Notes: generated by a model not told the origin, from the letters alone. Positions 36,447-46,649 are shown, counted from the stretch's first letter. The stretch: DNA of 64,000 bases from Rickettsia typhi (GCA_945898725.1 CAMDIK010000006.1:17840-81839), one strand, 5' to 3'. Numbers and translations are program-made.

Positions 36447-36947
36447 TTAATTCAAACCACTAGAACCAAAACCACCACCTGCGCGCTCGGTATCATCCAA
36501 GTGCTCAACAAATTCAAAAATCCCTTTAATCACGGGGCAAATTACCGCTTGCGCAATTCTATCTCCCAGTTTAATTTCAAAATTCTCACCCGATGTATTC
36601 AGCAAAATAACCCCAATTTCACCGCGATAATCGCTGTCCACAGTTCCCGGGGAATTTACAATTGTGATGCCAAAATTCAACGCCAAACCAGATCTTGGGC
36701 GCACTTGAATTTCAAAATTTTCCGCTATTTTTGTGGCAATTCCCGCGTGCACAAGGCACCTTTTTCCAGGTGATAAAACAAAATTTCCCGCAGATAAATC
36801 AATCACTGCCTTGTTATTTTCAACGTCCAACACGCCAACCGCACGCAAATCAAAACCGCTTGACCCACTGGTTGCATACTTCAAATTTTCCCCATTATTA
36901 TAAACACTGGCTGCCAATTTAGAGAAAAATTTCACGTATAATTTCAC
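36447..36947 (-). CDS. dut: dUTP diphosphatase
   Basis: About 166 residues. The five dUTPase motifs are visible: GFDLRAV, RPRSGLA, NSPGTVDSDYRGE, GDRIAQAVI and the C-terminal RAGGGFGSSG. It hydrolyses dUTP, keeping uracil out of DNA, in step with the uracil-DNA glycosylase at 24451. No ATG is available; GTG at 36947 giving KLYVKFFSK is favoured, with GTG 36935 or GTG 36971 as alternatives. Confidence 0.93.
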   Translation of the reverse strand: MKLYVKFFSKLAASVYNNGENLKYATSGSSGFDLRAVGVLDVENNKAVIDLSAGNFVLSPGKRCLVHAGIATKIAENFEIQVRPRSGLALNFGITIVNSPGTVDSDYRGEIGVILLNTSGENFEIKLGDRIAQAVICPVIKGIFEFVEHLDDTERAGGGFGSSGLN

Positions 36948-37058
36948 GGTATTAATATATAATAAACACACCCTAGAGGTAAAACTTTTTTTTGCAAGAA
37001 TAATCTATTGACTTAAAAAAAAATATCCCCAGAATGCACAAGGGTTGTATTTATCGCA

Positions 37059-37520
37059 ATGAAAATTTCCAAATATGCTTTTGAAACAATTGTTGGGTCA
37101 ATTGTAATTATTATATCCATTAGCTTTTTAATGAAAATTATTTTCAGCGGAAATATGAGATCTGTAAAGTCCGATGGCATGCAAATTACTGCAAAATTCA
37201 ACAATGTAGACGGAATTGAAGTTGGCAGTGACATAAAAATATCCGGGGTAAAAGTTGGGGTGGTTACAGAAAAAAGCCTAGATTATGAAACCTATCGTGC
37301 AATTTTAAAATTTTCAATTGACAAGGCGGTAAAAATTCCGCTAGATTCAAACGCGGCAGTGGTAAGTTCTGGCTTACTTGGTGGGAAATATATAGATATT
37401 CGCCCGGGAAGTGAGGAAAATTACATACAAGAAAACGGAAAAATATCCTACACGCAATCTTCAATAAACTTGGAGGAATTAATTGGAAAATTTGCCTTTG
37501 GCGGGCAATCAAAAAAGTAG
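37059..37520 (+). CDS. mlaD: MlaD-type MCE-domain lipid transport protein
   Basis: A 153-residue protein with an N-terminal membrane helix (GSIVIIISISFLMKIIF) and one MCE domain (FNNVDGIEVGSDIKISGVKVG, SSGLLGGKYIDI). MlaD is the periplasmic substrate-binding ring of the Mla phospholipid transporter. Here the gene converges on mlaE and the 3' ends overlap by 12 bases, instead of sharing an operon as usual. The ATPase (mlaF) and the remaining partners are not in the window. Confidence 0.9.
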   Translation: MKISKYAFETIVGSIVIIISISFLMKIIFSGNMRSVKSDGMQITAKFNNVDGIEVGSDIKISGVKVGVVTEKSLDYETYRAILKFSIDKAVKIPLDSNAAVVSSGLLGGKYIDIRPGSEENYIQENGKISYTQSSINLEELIGKFAFGGQSKK

Positions 37521-38300
37521 CGAAGTTATAATATAATTTAGGAAAAATATCGCAATTGCCGAGGAAACAACTGAATTTATCGTCACGCGCCCTACCCCTT
37601 CAGCCCCACCGCTTGCGTTATATCCATTATAACAACTAATTCCCGTCACAACAAATCCGAAAACCACAGCCTTAATAACGCCAGACATAACGTCTGAAAA
37701 TGTCAAAAAAGCTATAGTATTTTTAATATAAACACCTGAAGCAAAATTCAAATGATGCACGGCAATGATATACCCGCCCATTACGCCTATAATATCCGCA
37801 ATAATTACCAATATTGGCAGGCAAAATATCCCTGCAAGCATTCTTGGGGCAATAATATATCTCATAGGGCTGACGGAAAGCGTTTTCATTGCGCTAATTT
37901 GTTCGGTAACGCGCATCGCTCCAATTTCCGCAGCAATTGAAGACCCAACCCGCGCCGCAAACATCAACCCCCCCAGAACGGGTCCAAGTTCTCTTGTGAT
38001 AGACAAAACAACCACAGTCGCAATTGAACTTTCTGCGTTAAATCTGGCAAAACCATTATAACTTTGCAGCGCCAGCACTGCGCCGGTGAAAATTGCTGTC
38101 AAACCTATAACAGGTAGCGATAAATATCCAATTTTAAACACACTATCCAGCCACATTCTAAAAAATATCGGCCGCGTTACCATTGCTTTAAAACTTTCCA
38201 GGCAGAACAGCGTGAAATTCCCAACATTTGCAGCAATATCAATAGCTTTTATGCCTATTTTTCTAGCAAAATTAATATTTTTCACGTTCGTTACAGACAT
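37509..38300 (-). CDS. mlaE: MlaE-type lipid ABC permease
   Basis: About 263 residues with five to six membrane helices. TRELGPVLGGLMFAARVGS and AEIGAMRVTEQISAM are the MlaE/DUF140 signatures. It forms the membrane core of the Mla transporter that keeps phospholipid asymmetry in the outer membrane. The ATG at 38300 (MSVTNV) is preferred over a TTG 12 bases upstream. It is cut off from mlaD by convergence and lies downstream of parB, 45 bases away. Confidence 0.95.
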   Translation of the reverse strand: MSVTNVKNINFARKIGIKAIDIAANVGNFTLFCLESFKAMVTRPIFFRMWLDSVFKIGYLSLPVIGLTAIFTGAVLALQSYNGFARFNAESSIATVVVLSITRELGPVLGGLMFAARVGSSIAAEIGAMRVTEQISAMKTLSVSPMRYIIAPRMLAGIFCLPILVIIADIIGVMGGYIIAVHHLNFASGVYIKNTIAFLTFSDVMSGVIKAVVFGFVVTGISCYNGYNASGGAEGVGRVTINSVVSSAIAIFFLNYIITSLLF

Positions 38301-38345
38301 CTCAAATACCAAAATAACATGCCTGATTTAAAAATCAAAATAAAA

Positions 38346-39248
38346 CTATTTTTTCTGTAATCGCTCTAGAATTTCATGCAAAGTTTCCAGGTCGGAAGAT
38401 AAAATTGCCACGTCTGTATTGGTTTTTTTTGCGGAAATTGCAAAACGTACATTCATATTCAATAGGCGCGATGCATCATTTTCCATGCGCTTCAAACTTG
38501 CTTTAACCTCCTGGGAAATTTCTGTTTTTTCCGGCATTTTCTGCGACAAGTTCTCAATTTTACTAGGTAAAACCGTATTACAATCTCCAGATTTTACCAA
38601 ATTTTCCACCTGCCTTACAGTCAGATTTTCTTCCGCGCAAATACGAACCAAATTATGCACATCAGGGTGGGACGCAATAACTTTTAAATGCCCATATTGA
38701 ATGTTATTTTCCTTAATATAAAGCTTTAAGTCCTCCGATAAATTTGCAATTCTTAACATATTAGCAATATGCGAGCGCGACTTTCCAACGCGCATTGCAA
38801 TCTCGTTTTGACTTAAATCAAGCGAATTTTGCAGAAATAAATACCCGCTTGCCTCATCAACTAAATCTAAATTACTACGTTGAATATTTTCAATCATAGC
38901 AATGGTAAACGGGTGAATTTCGTTGCTATCTTTTACAATACAAGGTATTACGCTAAGATTAGCATATTTCGCCGCGCGATAACGCCTTTCACCGGCAATT
39001 ATTTCATAAATATCGCCCACCTGTTGAACAATAATCGGCTGTAATATGCCATAAAGCTTAATGGATTCCGCAAGATTCATCAGCTCGTCATTATCAAAAG
39101 ATTTCCTTGGCTGGTTGCTACATTGCGCAATTTGCAAGATATCAATCTCCCTTACCAGGCTGTTATTTTGCACATTATTTCCAAGTTTTTGCATTCCAAG
39201 TAAACCCTGCAGACCCATACCAAGTTTTCCCTTCTTATCATCCACCAT
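38346..39248 (-). CDS. parB: Chromosome partition protein ParB
   Basis: A 300-residue protein. The ParB N-terminal domain includes GERRYRAAKYANL (the CTP-binding box) and the helix-turn-helix has LSQNEIAMRVGKSRSHIANML. It binds parS and loads the segregation machinery. It starts one base after the parA stop, forming a parA-parB operon. No GTTTCACGTGAAAC-type parS site was seen in the window. Confidence 0.95.
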   Translation of the reverse strand: MVDDKKGKLGMGLQGLLGMQKLGNNVQNNSLVREIDILQIAQCSNQPRKSFDNDELMNLAESIKLYGILQPIIVQQVGDIYEIIAGERRYRAAKYANLSVIPCIVKDSNEIHPFTIAMIENIQRSNLDLVDEASGYLFLQNSLDLSQNEIAMRVGKSRSHIANMLRIANLSEDLKLYIKENNIQYGHLKVIASHPDVHNLVRICAEENLTVRQVENLVKSGDCNTVLPSKIENLSQKMPEKTEISQEVKASLKRMENDASRLLNMNVRFAISAKKTNTDVAILSSDLETLHEILERLQKK

Positions 39249-39249
39249 T

Positions 39250-40026
39250 TTATTTAATTATAATACCATTTCGATTAATAAATTCCTGCGCCAAGGCAAT
39301 ATATGCTTTAGATCCGGTAGAATCAATGTCATACATCATCACCGGAATGCCATAAGACGGAGATTCGGAAATCTTAACATTTCTGGGAATAACCGTATTG
39401 TAAACCGACGCTCCAAAAACTTTTCGCACCTCTCTTTCAACTTCTTGGGTTAAATTATTTCGTCTGTCATACATAGTAAGCAGCACCCCGTCCAGCTCAA
39501 GATTCGGGTTTCCCGCCTCACTTCCAACAACCATTTCGTAAGTTTTAATCAAATGGCTTAAGCCCTCAAGTGCAAAAAATTCACATTGCACGGGAATTAA
39601 TATTGAATTAGACGCACACAAGGAATTTATTGTCAACATGCCAAGCGAAGGCGGGCAATCTATCAAAATAATATCATAATTATTCTTCACATTTGCCAGT
39701 TGTTGTTTTAAAATCATATTTTTCCCGGAAAGTTCAATCTCCGCTGCTGCCAAATCAACATTTGATGTAATAATATCCAAATATTTTATATTATTTAACG
39801 GGTAAATTGCCTTATTTATATCAATTCGTTCAAGCAAAACATCGTATATAGTATATTCGCGCAAATCTTGAGTAATTCCCAGCCCGGTTGAGGCATTTCC
39901 CTGCGGATCAAGATCGCAAATCAACACGCTCTGCCCAACAGCCGCAAGCGCAGTTGCCAAATTCATAACCGTTGTCGTCTTACCCACTCCGCCTTTTTGA
40001 TTTACAATAGAAATGACCTTTGCCAT
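39250..40026 (-). CDS. parA: Chromosome partition ATPase ParA/Soj
   Basis: About 258 residues. The deviant Walker A QKGGVGKTTT is at 10-19, DLDPQGNASTGLG follows near 40, and DCPPSLGMLT is the second switch. It drives ParB-bound origin movement. The ATG at 40026 gives MAKVISIVNQ; an upstream in-frame ATG adds ten residues. First gene of parA-parB. Confidence 0.96.
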   Translation of the reverse strand: MAKVISIVNQKGGVGKTTTVMNLATALAAVGQSVLICDLDPQGNASTGLGITQDLREYTIYDVLLERIDINKAIYPLNNIKYLDIITSNVDLAAAEIELSGKNMILKQQLANVKNNYDIILIDCPPSLGMLTINSLCASNSILIPVQCEFFALEGLSHLIKTYEMVVGSEAGNPNLELDGVLLTMYDRRNNLTQEVEREVRKVFGASVYNTVIPRNVKISESPSYGIPVMMYDIDSTGSKAYIALAQEFINRNGIIIK

Positions 40027-40184
40027 GTAATAATAAATAGCTGTATTAATAATCACGTTGTAAAGACAAATTTTAAAAAATCAACTATTTTTTTACAGAT
40101 TGTAAAATTAAATATAGATATTTCTTGATTTATAAAATTTTACCTATTCTTTTAGAGAAAGACGTATTTTTTTAGGCATTCTAA

Positions 40185-41177
40185 ATGAAAGCAGTTGTTT
40201 TAAAAAAACCTGGAAATTACTCAAATTTAGTTGTAAAAGAAGTTCCGCTTCCAAAATCTATGACGAAAGATGATATAGTAATAAAACATACGTGCGTTGG
40301 GGTGAATTTTGATGATATTTTACTGCGCAAAGGTGCAATGGAAATACCCAAGAATGAAGAAAATAAGCTAGGCATTTTGGGTCTTGACGGCGTTGGAATA
40401 ATTGACAAAGTTGGAAGCGCAATAACCAAATTCAAACCCGGGCAAAGGGTGGGTTATGCCTTCGCGCCAATAGGTTCATATTGCGAAAAAAGGGTTATAA
40501 ATGCGAACTATTGCGTGGCAATTCCAGATGATATCAGCGATGAACATGCATGCGCAATACTAAGAAAAGGGCTTGTGGCGCACACCATGTTATTTCGTTG
40601 TTATGTTCCCAAAAAAGGGCATACAATTGTTGTAACCGGCGCAGGGTCAGGCATTGGACAAATGATTGCCAGATGGGGTAAGTATTCAGGGTTAAGAGTG
40701 ATAGGCGCGGTATCAAATAATGCAAAAAAAGACGCAGCAATTAACGCAGGATGCGATATTGTTGTAAATTACACAGACCCAAAAGAGGCATTAGCGCAAG
40801 TTGCAAAATTTACAGATAACTACGGGGTAAGCGCTGTTTATGACGCAGTGGGAAATTTAGCATTTGAATTCTGCATAAAAAGTTTGCAAGTTTTCGGTAC
40901 CTACGTTGCATACGGAAATACTTCAGGAAATATAGTAGGTTTTGATCCATTGGTGCTGGAGGCAAAATCGCTATTTTTTACCAAGCCGCGATTTGAGATT
41001 TACAAAAGCAATAGAAATGAGCTGGTGATTTCAGCGCACGAGCTATTTGCTGCATACAAAAAGGGGGCGGTTCTAACAAATGTTGATCGATATAACGGAC
41101 TGGCTGCTATTGCAAATGCACACAAAGATGCAGAGGCGCGGCAAATTAACGGAACTGCTATAGTAATTATTAATTAG
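40185..41177 (+). CDS. NADPH:quinone oxidoreductase (zinc-independent MDR family)
   Basis: A 330-residue enzyme. GVNFDDILLRKG near 43-54 and the nucleotide-binding loop TGAGSGIGQMIARW near 151-164 match QorA-type quinone reductases of the medium-chain family; the zinc-binding cysteines of alcohol dehydrogenases are absent. It reduces quinones or other enone substrates with NADPH. The FKBP-like gene follows after four bases on the same strand. Exact substrate unknown. Confidence 0.85.
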   Translation: MKAVVLKKPGNYSNLVVKEVPLPKSMTKDDIVIKHTCVGVNFDDILLRKGAMEIPKNEENKLGILGLDGVGIIDKVGSAITKFKPGQRVGYAFAPIGSYCEKRVINANYCVAIPDDISDEHACAILRKGLVAHTMLFRCYVPKKGHTIVVTGAGSGIGQMIARWGKYSGLRVIGAVSNNAKKDAAINAGCDIVVNYTDPKEALAQVAKFTDNYGVSAVYDAVGNLAFEFCIKSLQVFGTYVAYGNTSGNIVGFDPLVLEAKSLFFTKPRFEIYKSNRNELVISAHELFAAYKKGAVLTNVDRYNGLAAIANAHKDAEARQINGTAIVIIN

Positions 41178-41181
41178 ATAT

Positions 41182-42294
41182 ATGCTGGAAAAATTAAGGC
41201 GTTTAATATTGCAATATATACACAAAATTGCTAATTTTGCGATAAAACATATTATCCCCAGGTTGCATATTAGGTTAATTTCATCTTTATTTGTAACATA
41301 TCTTATACTATATATATTTTGCGGAAAAATGCTTCTTCCTCAAATAAGCAGCAATATTAACAGTGAAAAAATTCTCAACAAAGGGCTTGAATTTGTCAAA
41401 GAAGTTAAAGAAACCTCAAGTATTGCAATGCAAGTTATCAAATCAGTTGGACTGGAAAATGTTCCAACAAGTGACCTAATAACCAAAACATCAACCAGTG
41501 ATCAATCGCAAAAAATATCGGTTATAAAACGCATGGATCTGCCCATTTTGCACAAGGGGGAAAGGGTTATTCCCCTATGTGGGGCGGAAATTAATGCCGA
41601 AATTACAGCAAAAAATAGCCTTGGAGATGTATTCTTTCAAGAGAGTGTTGATTTTATACTCGGAAAATTTCAGCTTCCGGTAGGCTTGGAAAAATCTATC
41701 ACACGCATGACATCTTCGCATGAATATCACGCAATTGTGCCAGCCAGCCAAGCATATTTCATCAAGGAGCCGTCAGAAGAAGTGGTAAAATTAAAGAATG
41801 TGCGCACAGGAAAAACCTTCACTTCATACGCAGTTAAGCTAAATAAAATCAGCAAATCTTTTCCAGTGGGAAGTTTTGAACCAAGAATATTTTACATGGC
41901 ATATGGCATTGGAGATGAAATATTTTGCGAATCATCCGTTAAGGCAACATTTGAAATTTCTAATCTGGATGGAAAAATTGTGACTTCAGGAAAAGATTAT
42001 TTAATCAATATTGGGGAGGGAAATTTCCCTCATGGAATTGAACATTTACTAATGCGCCTTCGTGGCGGAGATAAGGTGTCGGTTATGCTACATTCAGACT
42101 GGTTCAAGGCAGATACAAATAGTGATCAAAAGATTATTTTACCTAAATCGCAATATTTAATCTTCGATATTACAATTCAGAGTGTTAAACAGTCTGAAAA
42201 CATGTTCCGCGCAAGCAAGGTGCCGTCAAAAGAGGAAATATCCTTGGTGCAAAGACTTAATAAAATACAGCGAGATAATGCCGATAAAGACTAG
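41182..42294 (+). CDS. Membrane-anchored FKBP-like protein
   Basis: A 370-residue protein with an N-terminal membrane helix (LISSLFVTYLILYIFCG near 33-49). Two stretches resemble FKBP-type peptidyl-prolyl isomerase folds: GAEINAEITAKNSLGDVFFQ with LPVGLEKSITRM and SHEYHAIVPASQAYF (about 130-195), and a second with FPHGIEHLLMRLRGGDKVSVML (about 280-300). Several catalytic aromatic positions are not conserved, so an isomerase activity is uncertain. It probably sits in the periplasm as a folding factor. It follows the quinone reductase gene by four bases and ends 31 bases before the convergent era gene. Confidence 0.55.
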   Translation: MLEKLRRLILQYIHKIANFAIKHIIPRLHIRLISSLFVTYLILYIFCGKMLLPQISSNINSEKILNKGLEFVKEVKETSSIAMQVIKSVGLENVPTSDLITKTSTSDQSQKISVIKRMDLPILHKGERVIPLCGAEINAEITAKNSLGDVFFQESVDFILGKFQLPVGLEKSITRMTSSHEYHAIVPASQAYFIKEPSEEVVKLKNVRTGKTFTSYAVKLNKISKSFPVGSFEPRIFYMAYGIGDEIFCESSVKATFEISNLDGKIVTSGKDYLINIGEGNFPHGIEHLLMRLRGGDKVSVMLHSDWFKADTNSDQKIILPKSQYLIFDITIQSVKQSENMFRASKVPSKEEISLVQRLNKIQRDNADKD

Positions 42295-42325
42295 GATAAG
42301 TTTTACACATTCACACCTAGACAGG

Positions 42326-43198
42326 TTAATCCGGCATGCAATTTTCAACCCAATTTTCACGAATTTTCACCATAATATCAAGCTCCACGGGCTTATTATA
42401 AAACTTGCTTAACTTATCTTCCGCAGACAGCCTAATAGCTTTAATCATTGACCCATGCCCGCCAATGACAATTTTCTTATGTGCCTCACGCAGTAAAATA
42501 ACACTTTGAGAAACATTTATCATTCCGCCATTATCGCTAAAAACATCAGTCTCAACAGATATGCTATATGGTAATTCTTGATCTAATTTCATAAATATCG
42601 CCTCGCGCGTTGCTTCGGAAGTGATAAAATTGTTCGACTTATCAGTCAAGTCATCCTCTTGGTAAAACCATTCTTCAACCTCTTTGGCATTTTTTATTAA
42701 ATATTCCTCCACGGCATCAAGACCCTTGTTTTTCCTTGCGCTAATTGGAAAAATCTCTGTAAATATACCCATATCCCAGATTTTCTGCGCATTTTTTAAA
42801 TTTTGCTCACTGTGATCCACTGCGTCAATTTTGTTTAAAATGCAAATTACATTAGGCACTTTTGACTTGATATAGGTGCATATTTTTTCCGCGTCCCTGC
42901 CCACGCCCTTGGCAGAATCAATCACAACGCAGGCTATATCCACGTCATTTAGCGCGTTCCAGGCATTTTTTGTAATCACAGATTGCAATTTTCCCTTTGG
43001 GCTTGTTAAAATTCCCGGGGTGTCAACAAAAATAATTTGAGTATCACCCTTTGTTATAATTCCGCGAATTGCATTTCTGGTGGTTTGCACCTTCGGACTC
43101 ACAATACTTAATTTTTCTTGCAAAAAAGCATTTAAAATTGTTGACTTTCCAACATTTGGCTTTCCACATATAGCAACGAATAGTGTTTTTTTGGTCAT
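42326..43198 (-). CDS. era: GTPase Era
   Basis: A 290-residue ribosome-assembly GTPase for the 16S rRNA 3' end. G1 is GKPNVGKST (12-20), G3 is DTPGI, G4 is NKID, and a C-terminal KH domain has IVIGGHGSMIKAI. The ATG at 43198 faces the Slt gene start on the other strand with three bases between them. Confidence 0.96.
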   Translation of the reverse strand: MTKKTLFVAICGKPNVGKSTILNAFLQEKLSIVSPKVQTTRNAIRGIITKGDTQIIFVDTPGILTSPKGKLQSVITKNAWNALNDVDIACVVIDSAKGVGRDAEKICTYIKSKVPNVICILNKIDAVDHSEQNLKNAQKIWDMGIFTEIFPISARKNKGLDAVEEYLIKNAKEVEEWFYQEDDLTDKSNNFITSEATREAIFMKLDQELPYSISVETDVFSDNGGMINVSQSVILLREAHKKIVIGGHGSMIKAIRLSAEDKLSKFYNKPVELDIMVKIRENWVENCMPD

Positions 43199-43201
43199 AC
43201 T

Positions 43202-45151
43202 TTGTCTTACTTACAATACATTACAATTACTATACAACAGTATATAAATAGATATAAAGCATTTTTTATCATAATTGGAATTTTTTTTCTCACAGGCAGC
43301 TCAAGCGCAGATAATTTCCGGAAAATGATAGATAATTCCTACAATATTACCAAAAATTGCACAGAGCTGAATAAGTGTCAAAATGTAAAAAACCCGGGGG
43401 AAATACTTTCGTCACTTATTATAGCATTTAGCAATACCGGTAATGTAAAATATCTGGAACACTTGCTAAATCGGCAGGAAATTTCGCTTCTACCCGAGCA
43501 CGCGCCGCTTTTCAGACATATTGCAAAGGTAATATCAAATAAAAATATTCAACTTTCAGAGGAGCTGGGCATTAAAATTCTAACAACTTTTAACACAGAT
43601 CAAGCCCCACATGGCAGTCTTTATATCATTTTAGATCACATGCCTGAAAATATCAAAAATAGCGATATTATTGCGCAAATTGCACCACGAGTATGGACGT
43701 ATTACACTTTTTCATCACAGGAAAATGAGGCAATTTTCTTCATAAAATATCAGAAATTTTTCACAATCACCACCTTTGAAAATAGAATTGATCGCCTGCT
43801 TCTGGCAGACCGCACAAATGAGGCAGAAAAAATAATTGACTTGCTAAATAAGGGAAGTGAACTTCGCACAATTAACGAGCAAAAGCTGAAAATCACCAAA
43901 CTTTGCAGGAATGTCAGCAAGGATGCCATTGAGAAGCTGTATTCAATTTCCACAAATAATTCAGCTGTAAATACGCTTTTATTAAAATGCATGGCAAGGT
44001 CAAATTTCCCTCAAAAAGCACTGAAATTTGCGCAAAAAATTGGCAGCGACACCTTTCTTGCGGACGCGGTTTGGCAATATCAAAATCGCGCGGTAATTGA
44101 AGCAATGAATTTAAAAAATTACCAACTAACAAAGGATATATTGCTGGCTTCAACGCCAAAAATTCGCCTAGATTACCTGCACCACCAATGGCTTTTGGGC
44201 TGGATAGAATTGCAATTTTTAAACAATCCATCCGGGGCAATACCATATTTTCAAAATATATTATCAAGCAGTAATTTTGCAATATCAATAGCCAGAGGGA
44301 ATTATTGGCTTGGGCGCGCGTATGAAAAACTGCAAAAACACGACCAGGCTAATGCATTTTACTTAAAAGCAGCAAATTACCCGGCAACTTTCTATGGGCA
44401 GGAGGCATTGCTAAAATTGAAAGTTCCAATGGAAGATGCAATATTTGCCCACACAAGCAATATTATTCCGGACGTAAATATCAACAATCCTTGGCTAAAT
44501 GCGGGAATTATTTTGAAAAAAATGAAGTTTGACGACCTGGGAATGGCGCTAATGCAATCTGGTATGAACAATCAAGATATTTCGCAAATTCTTGCAATAA
44601 TTACCAGCACCAGCAGCATTTTTGACAAATATTCAACCGCCCCACTCACAAGGCACGCATGTAGATTGGGGGTTTTTATACCAAAAATTTCCTACCCAAA
44701 AGTCTTACCCCATGCAAATAATTTCATTTCAAGCATCATTCGTCAGGAAAGTGATTCTGCAATCAATGTAATTAGCGACAAAGACGCGCTGGGAATTATG
44801 CAAATTATTCCCGAGACTGCGAAAATTATCGCAAAAAGCCTACGCATTGCCTATTCCAGGGAAAAAATGCTAAATAATAAGGAATATAACATAAGAATTG
44901 GCACGGAATATATGCAAAAATTACTGCAAAAATTCGATGGAAGTTATATCATGGCGGCCGCCGCATACAACGCAGGACCCGCGCCAGTTAGGCGATGGAT
45001 TTCCCAATTTGGCAACCCAAATACAATGCACACCAGGGAAGAAATTATAGACTGGATAGAGTCTATAACCTACAGCCAAACGCGCAATTATGTTATGCGA
45101 GTAACGGAAAATTTCAGAGTATACGAAACAGTTTACGCAAATCGGGAATAA
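43202..45151 (+). CDS. slt: Soluble lytic murein transglycosylase
   Basis: A 649-residue periplasmic enzyme. A signal peptide (FFIIIGIFFLTGSSSA) is followed by a long helical-repeat (superhelical) region and a C-terminal lysozyme-like SLT domain with the catalytic glutamate in RQESDS, then GIMQIIPETAKI and AAAAYNAGPAPVRRW. It cleaves peptidoglycan glycan strands. The start is TTG 43202 because the signal peptide lies in frame before any ATG; the first ATG (43326) would delete it. It starts three bases from the divergent era gene. Confidence 0.92.
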   Translation: MSYLQYITITIQQYINRYKAFFIIIGIFFLTGSSSADNFRKMIDNSYNITKNCTELNKCQNVKNPGEILSSLIIAFSNTGNVKYLEHLLNRQEISLLPEHAPLFRHIAKVISNKNIQLSEELGIKILTTFNTDQAPHGSLYIILDHMPENIKNSDIIAQIAPRVWTYYTFSSQENEAIFFIKYQKFFTITTFENRIDRLLLADRTNEAEKIIDLLNKGSELRTINEQKLKITKLCRNVSKDAIEKLYSISTNNSAVNTLLLKCMARSNFPQKALKFAQKIGSDTFLADAVWQYQNRAVIEAMNLKNYQLTKDILLASTPKIRLDYLHHQWLLGWIELQFLNNPSGAIPYFQNILSSSNFAISIARGNYWLGRAYEKLQKHDQANAFYLKAANYPATFYGQEALLKLKVPMEDAIFAHTSNIIPDVNINNPWLNAGIILKKMKFDDLGMALMQSGMNNQDISQILAIITSTSSIFDKYSTAPLTRHACRLGVFIPKISYPKVLPHANNFISSIIRQESDSAINVISDKDALGIMQIIPETAKIIAKSLRIAYSREKMLNNKEYNIRIGTEYMQKLLQKFDGSYIMAAAAYNAGPAPVRRWISQFGNPNTMHTREEIIDWIESITYSQTRNYVMRVTENFRVYETVYANRE

Positions 45152-45154
45152 AGT

Positions 45155-45532
45155 TTATTTCTTATCCTTGGTTAAATTTTTCACACCTTCTGCTTTTAGA
45201 CGCTCAACCAATGAAATATTCTTCAAAATTGTGCTTTTGTAGACTTTTATACTTACTCCATTTGCAACTTCCACAAGGCAAGAATCTTCTTCAACAGATG
45301 AAAGTTTGCCAAAAACCCCATTCAAAATAACCACTTCATCTCCAATTTTCGTGCTGTCAACAAGAGATTGGTGCTCTTTATATTTCTTGCTTTGCGGGCG
45401 AATAATAAAGAAGTAAAATATTGCCATAATTACAATTAATGGCGTCATAGACTGAACTAAACTTGGGCTTTGGGCTGCATTTCCTGCAACTTCACTTGCG
45501 TTTGCAACAGAAACAAATAAATTTTGAAACAT
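45155..45532 (-). CDS. yajC: Sec translocase auxiliary protein YajC
   Basis: A 125-residue protein with one membrane helix (PLIVIMAIFYFFIIRPQSKK), the YajC signature RPQSKKYKEHQ, and a cytoplasmic beta domain (VVILNGVFGKL). It associates with SecDF and SecYEG. Its gene converges on slt with three bases between them and is divergent from pdhB. Confidence 0.95.
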   Translation of the reverse strand: MFQNLFVSVANASEVAGNAAQSPSLVQSMTPLIVIMAIFYFFIIRPQSKKYKEHQSLVDSTKIGDEVVILNGVFGKLSSVEEDSCLVEVANGVSIKVYKSTILKNISLVERLKAEGVKNLTKDKK

Positions 45533-45659
45533 TATCGTAAATAATCAACAAATATAGGATATAACAGCAAAAAATAAAAAAGCAAGTAAATTAATAAAAA
45601 ATATGTTGATTTTTTCATTCTTTGTCATAACCTGTGAAAAGTTTGAGGAAAATGTTGAG

Positions 45660-46649
45660 ATGTCTACAACAATTACAACACGTGAAGCACTTCGTGATGC
45701 CATGGCAGAAGAAATGCGCGCAGATAACACTGTATTTATTATGGGTGAAGAAGTTGCCCAGTATCAAGGTGCTTATAAAGTAACTCAGAATTTGCTACAG
45801 GAATTCGGGGAAAAACGCGTGATAGACACCCCAATTACCGAACACGGATTTGCAGGAATTGGCGTTGGAGCCGGGTTTGCAGGATTGCGCCCAATTGTTG
45901 AATTTATGACATTTAACTTTGCAATGCAGGCGATAGATCAAATTATCAATTCAGCAGCAAAAACTTGCTATATGTCTGGCGGACAAGTAACCTGCCCTAT
46001 AGTTTTTCGCGGTCCAAATGGCGCTGCAGCAAGAGTTGGCGCCCAGCACTCACAGTGCTATGCATCTTGGTACGCACACTGCCCTGGGTTAAAAGTTGTT
46101 GCACCATATACCGCAAAAGATGCAAAAGCGCTGTTAAAAGCCTCAATTCGAGATAATAACCCTGTAATTTTCCTGGAAAATGAACTTTTATACGGTGATA
46201 TCTGGGAAATTACCGAAGATTTCAATGAAGAAATGCAAATTGGTAAGGCAAAAATCGTGCAAACTGGCGATCACGTTACCCTTGTTGGTTTTTCGTATGT
46301 TATGCGCCATATCATGACTGCAGCGGAAATTCTGCAAAAAGAGCATAATTTGTCTGTAGAAGTGATAGATCTATTAAGCCTAAAACCGCTTGATATTGAC
46401 ACGGTTTTGGCTTCCGTTCGCAAGACAAATCGCATTGTTTGCGTTGAAGAAGGCTGGGGATTTGCCGGAATTTGCAGTGAATTGGCATATTTAATCAACA
46501 AGCACGCATTTGACTATCTGGACGCGCCAATTGGAAGAGTTACAGCAGAAGACGTTCCCCTTCCCTACGCCGCAAATTTGGAAAAATTAGCCCTTCCAAC
46601 CCCTGAAAAAATTGTTCAAGAAGTTCTCTCTGTATGTTACATAAAATAG
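45660..46649 (+). CDS. pdhB: Pyruvate dehydrogenase E1 component, beta subunit
   Basis: About 329 residues. [17 protein letters not shown] at the start, [30 protein letters not shown] and the C-terminal EGWGFAGI stretch are typical of the E1 beta chain. With E1 alpha it decarboxylates pyruvate to acetyl-CoA. The ATG at 45660 is preferred: it follows an AGGAAAA ribosome-binding site, and an upstream ATG at 45603 lacks family support. pdhA is not next to it, unlike in most relatives. Confidence 0.95.
   Translation: MSTTITTREALRDAMAEEMRADNTVFIMGEEVAQYQGAYKVTQNLLQEFGEKRVIDTPITEHGFAGIGVGAGFAGLRPIVEFMTFNFAMQAIDQIINSAAKTCYMSGGQVTCPIVFRGPNGAAARVGAQHSQCYASWYAHCPGLKVVAPYTAKDAKALLKASIRDNNPVIFLENELLYGDIWEITEDFNEEMQIGKAKIVQTGDHVTLVGFSYVMRHIMTAAEILQKEHNLSVEVIDLLSLKPLDIDTVLASVRKTNRIVCVEEGWGFAGICSELAYLINKHAFDYLDAPIGRVTAEDVPLPYAANLEKLALPTPEKIVQEVLSVCYIK

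Noticed and set aside
38346..40026. Possible parS site near parAB
   Set aside because: No GTTTCACGTGAAAC-like 14-mer was seen by eye in or around the genes.
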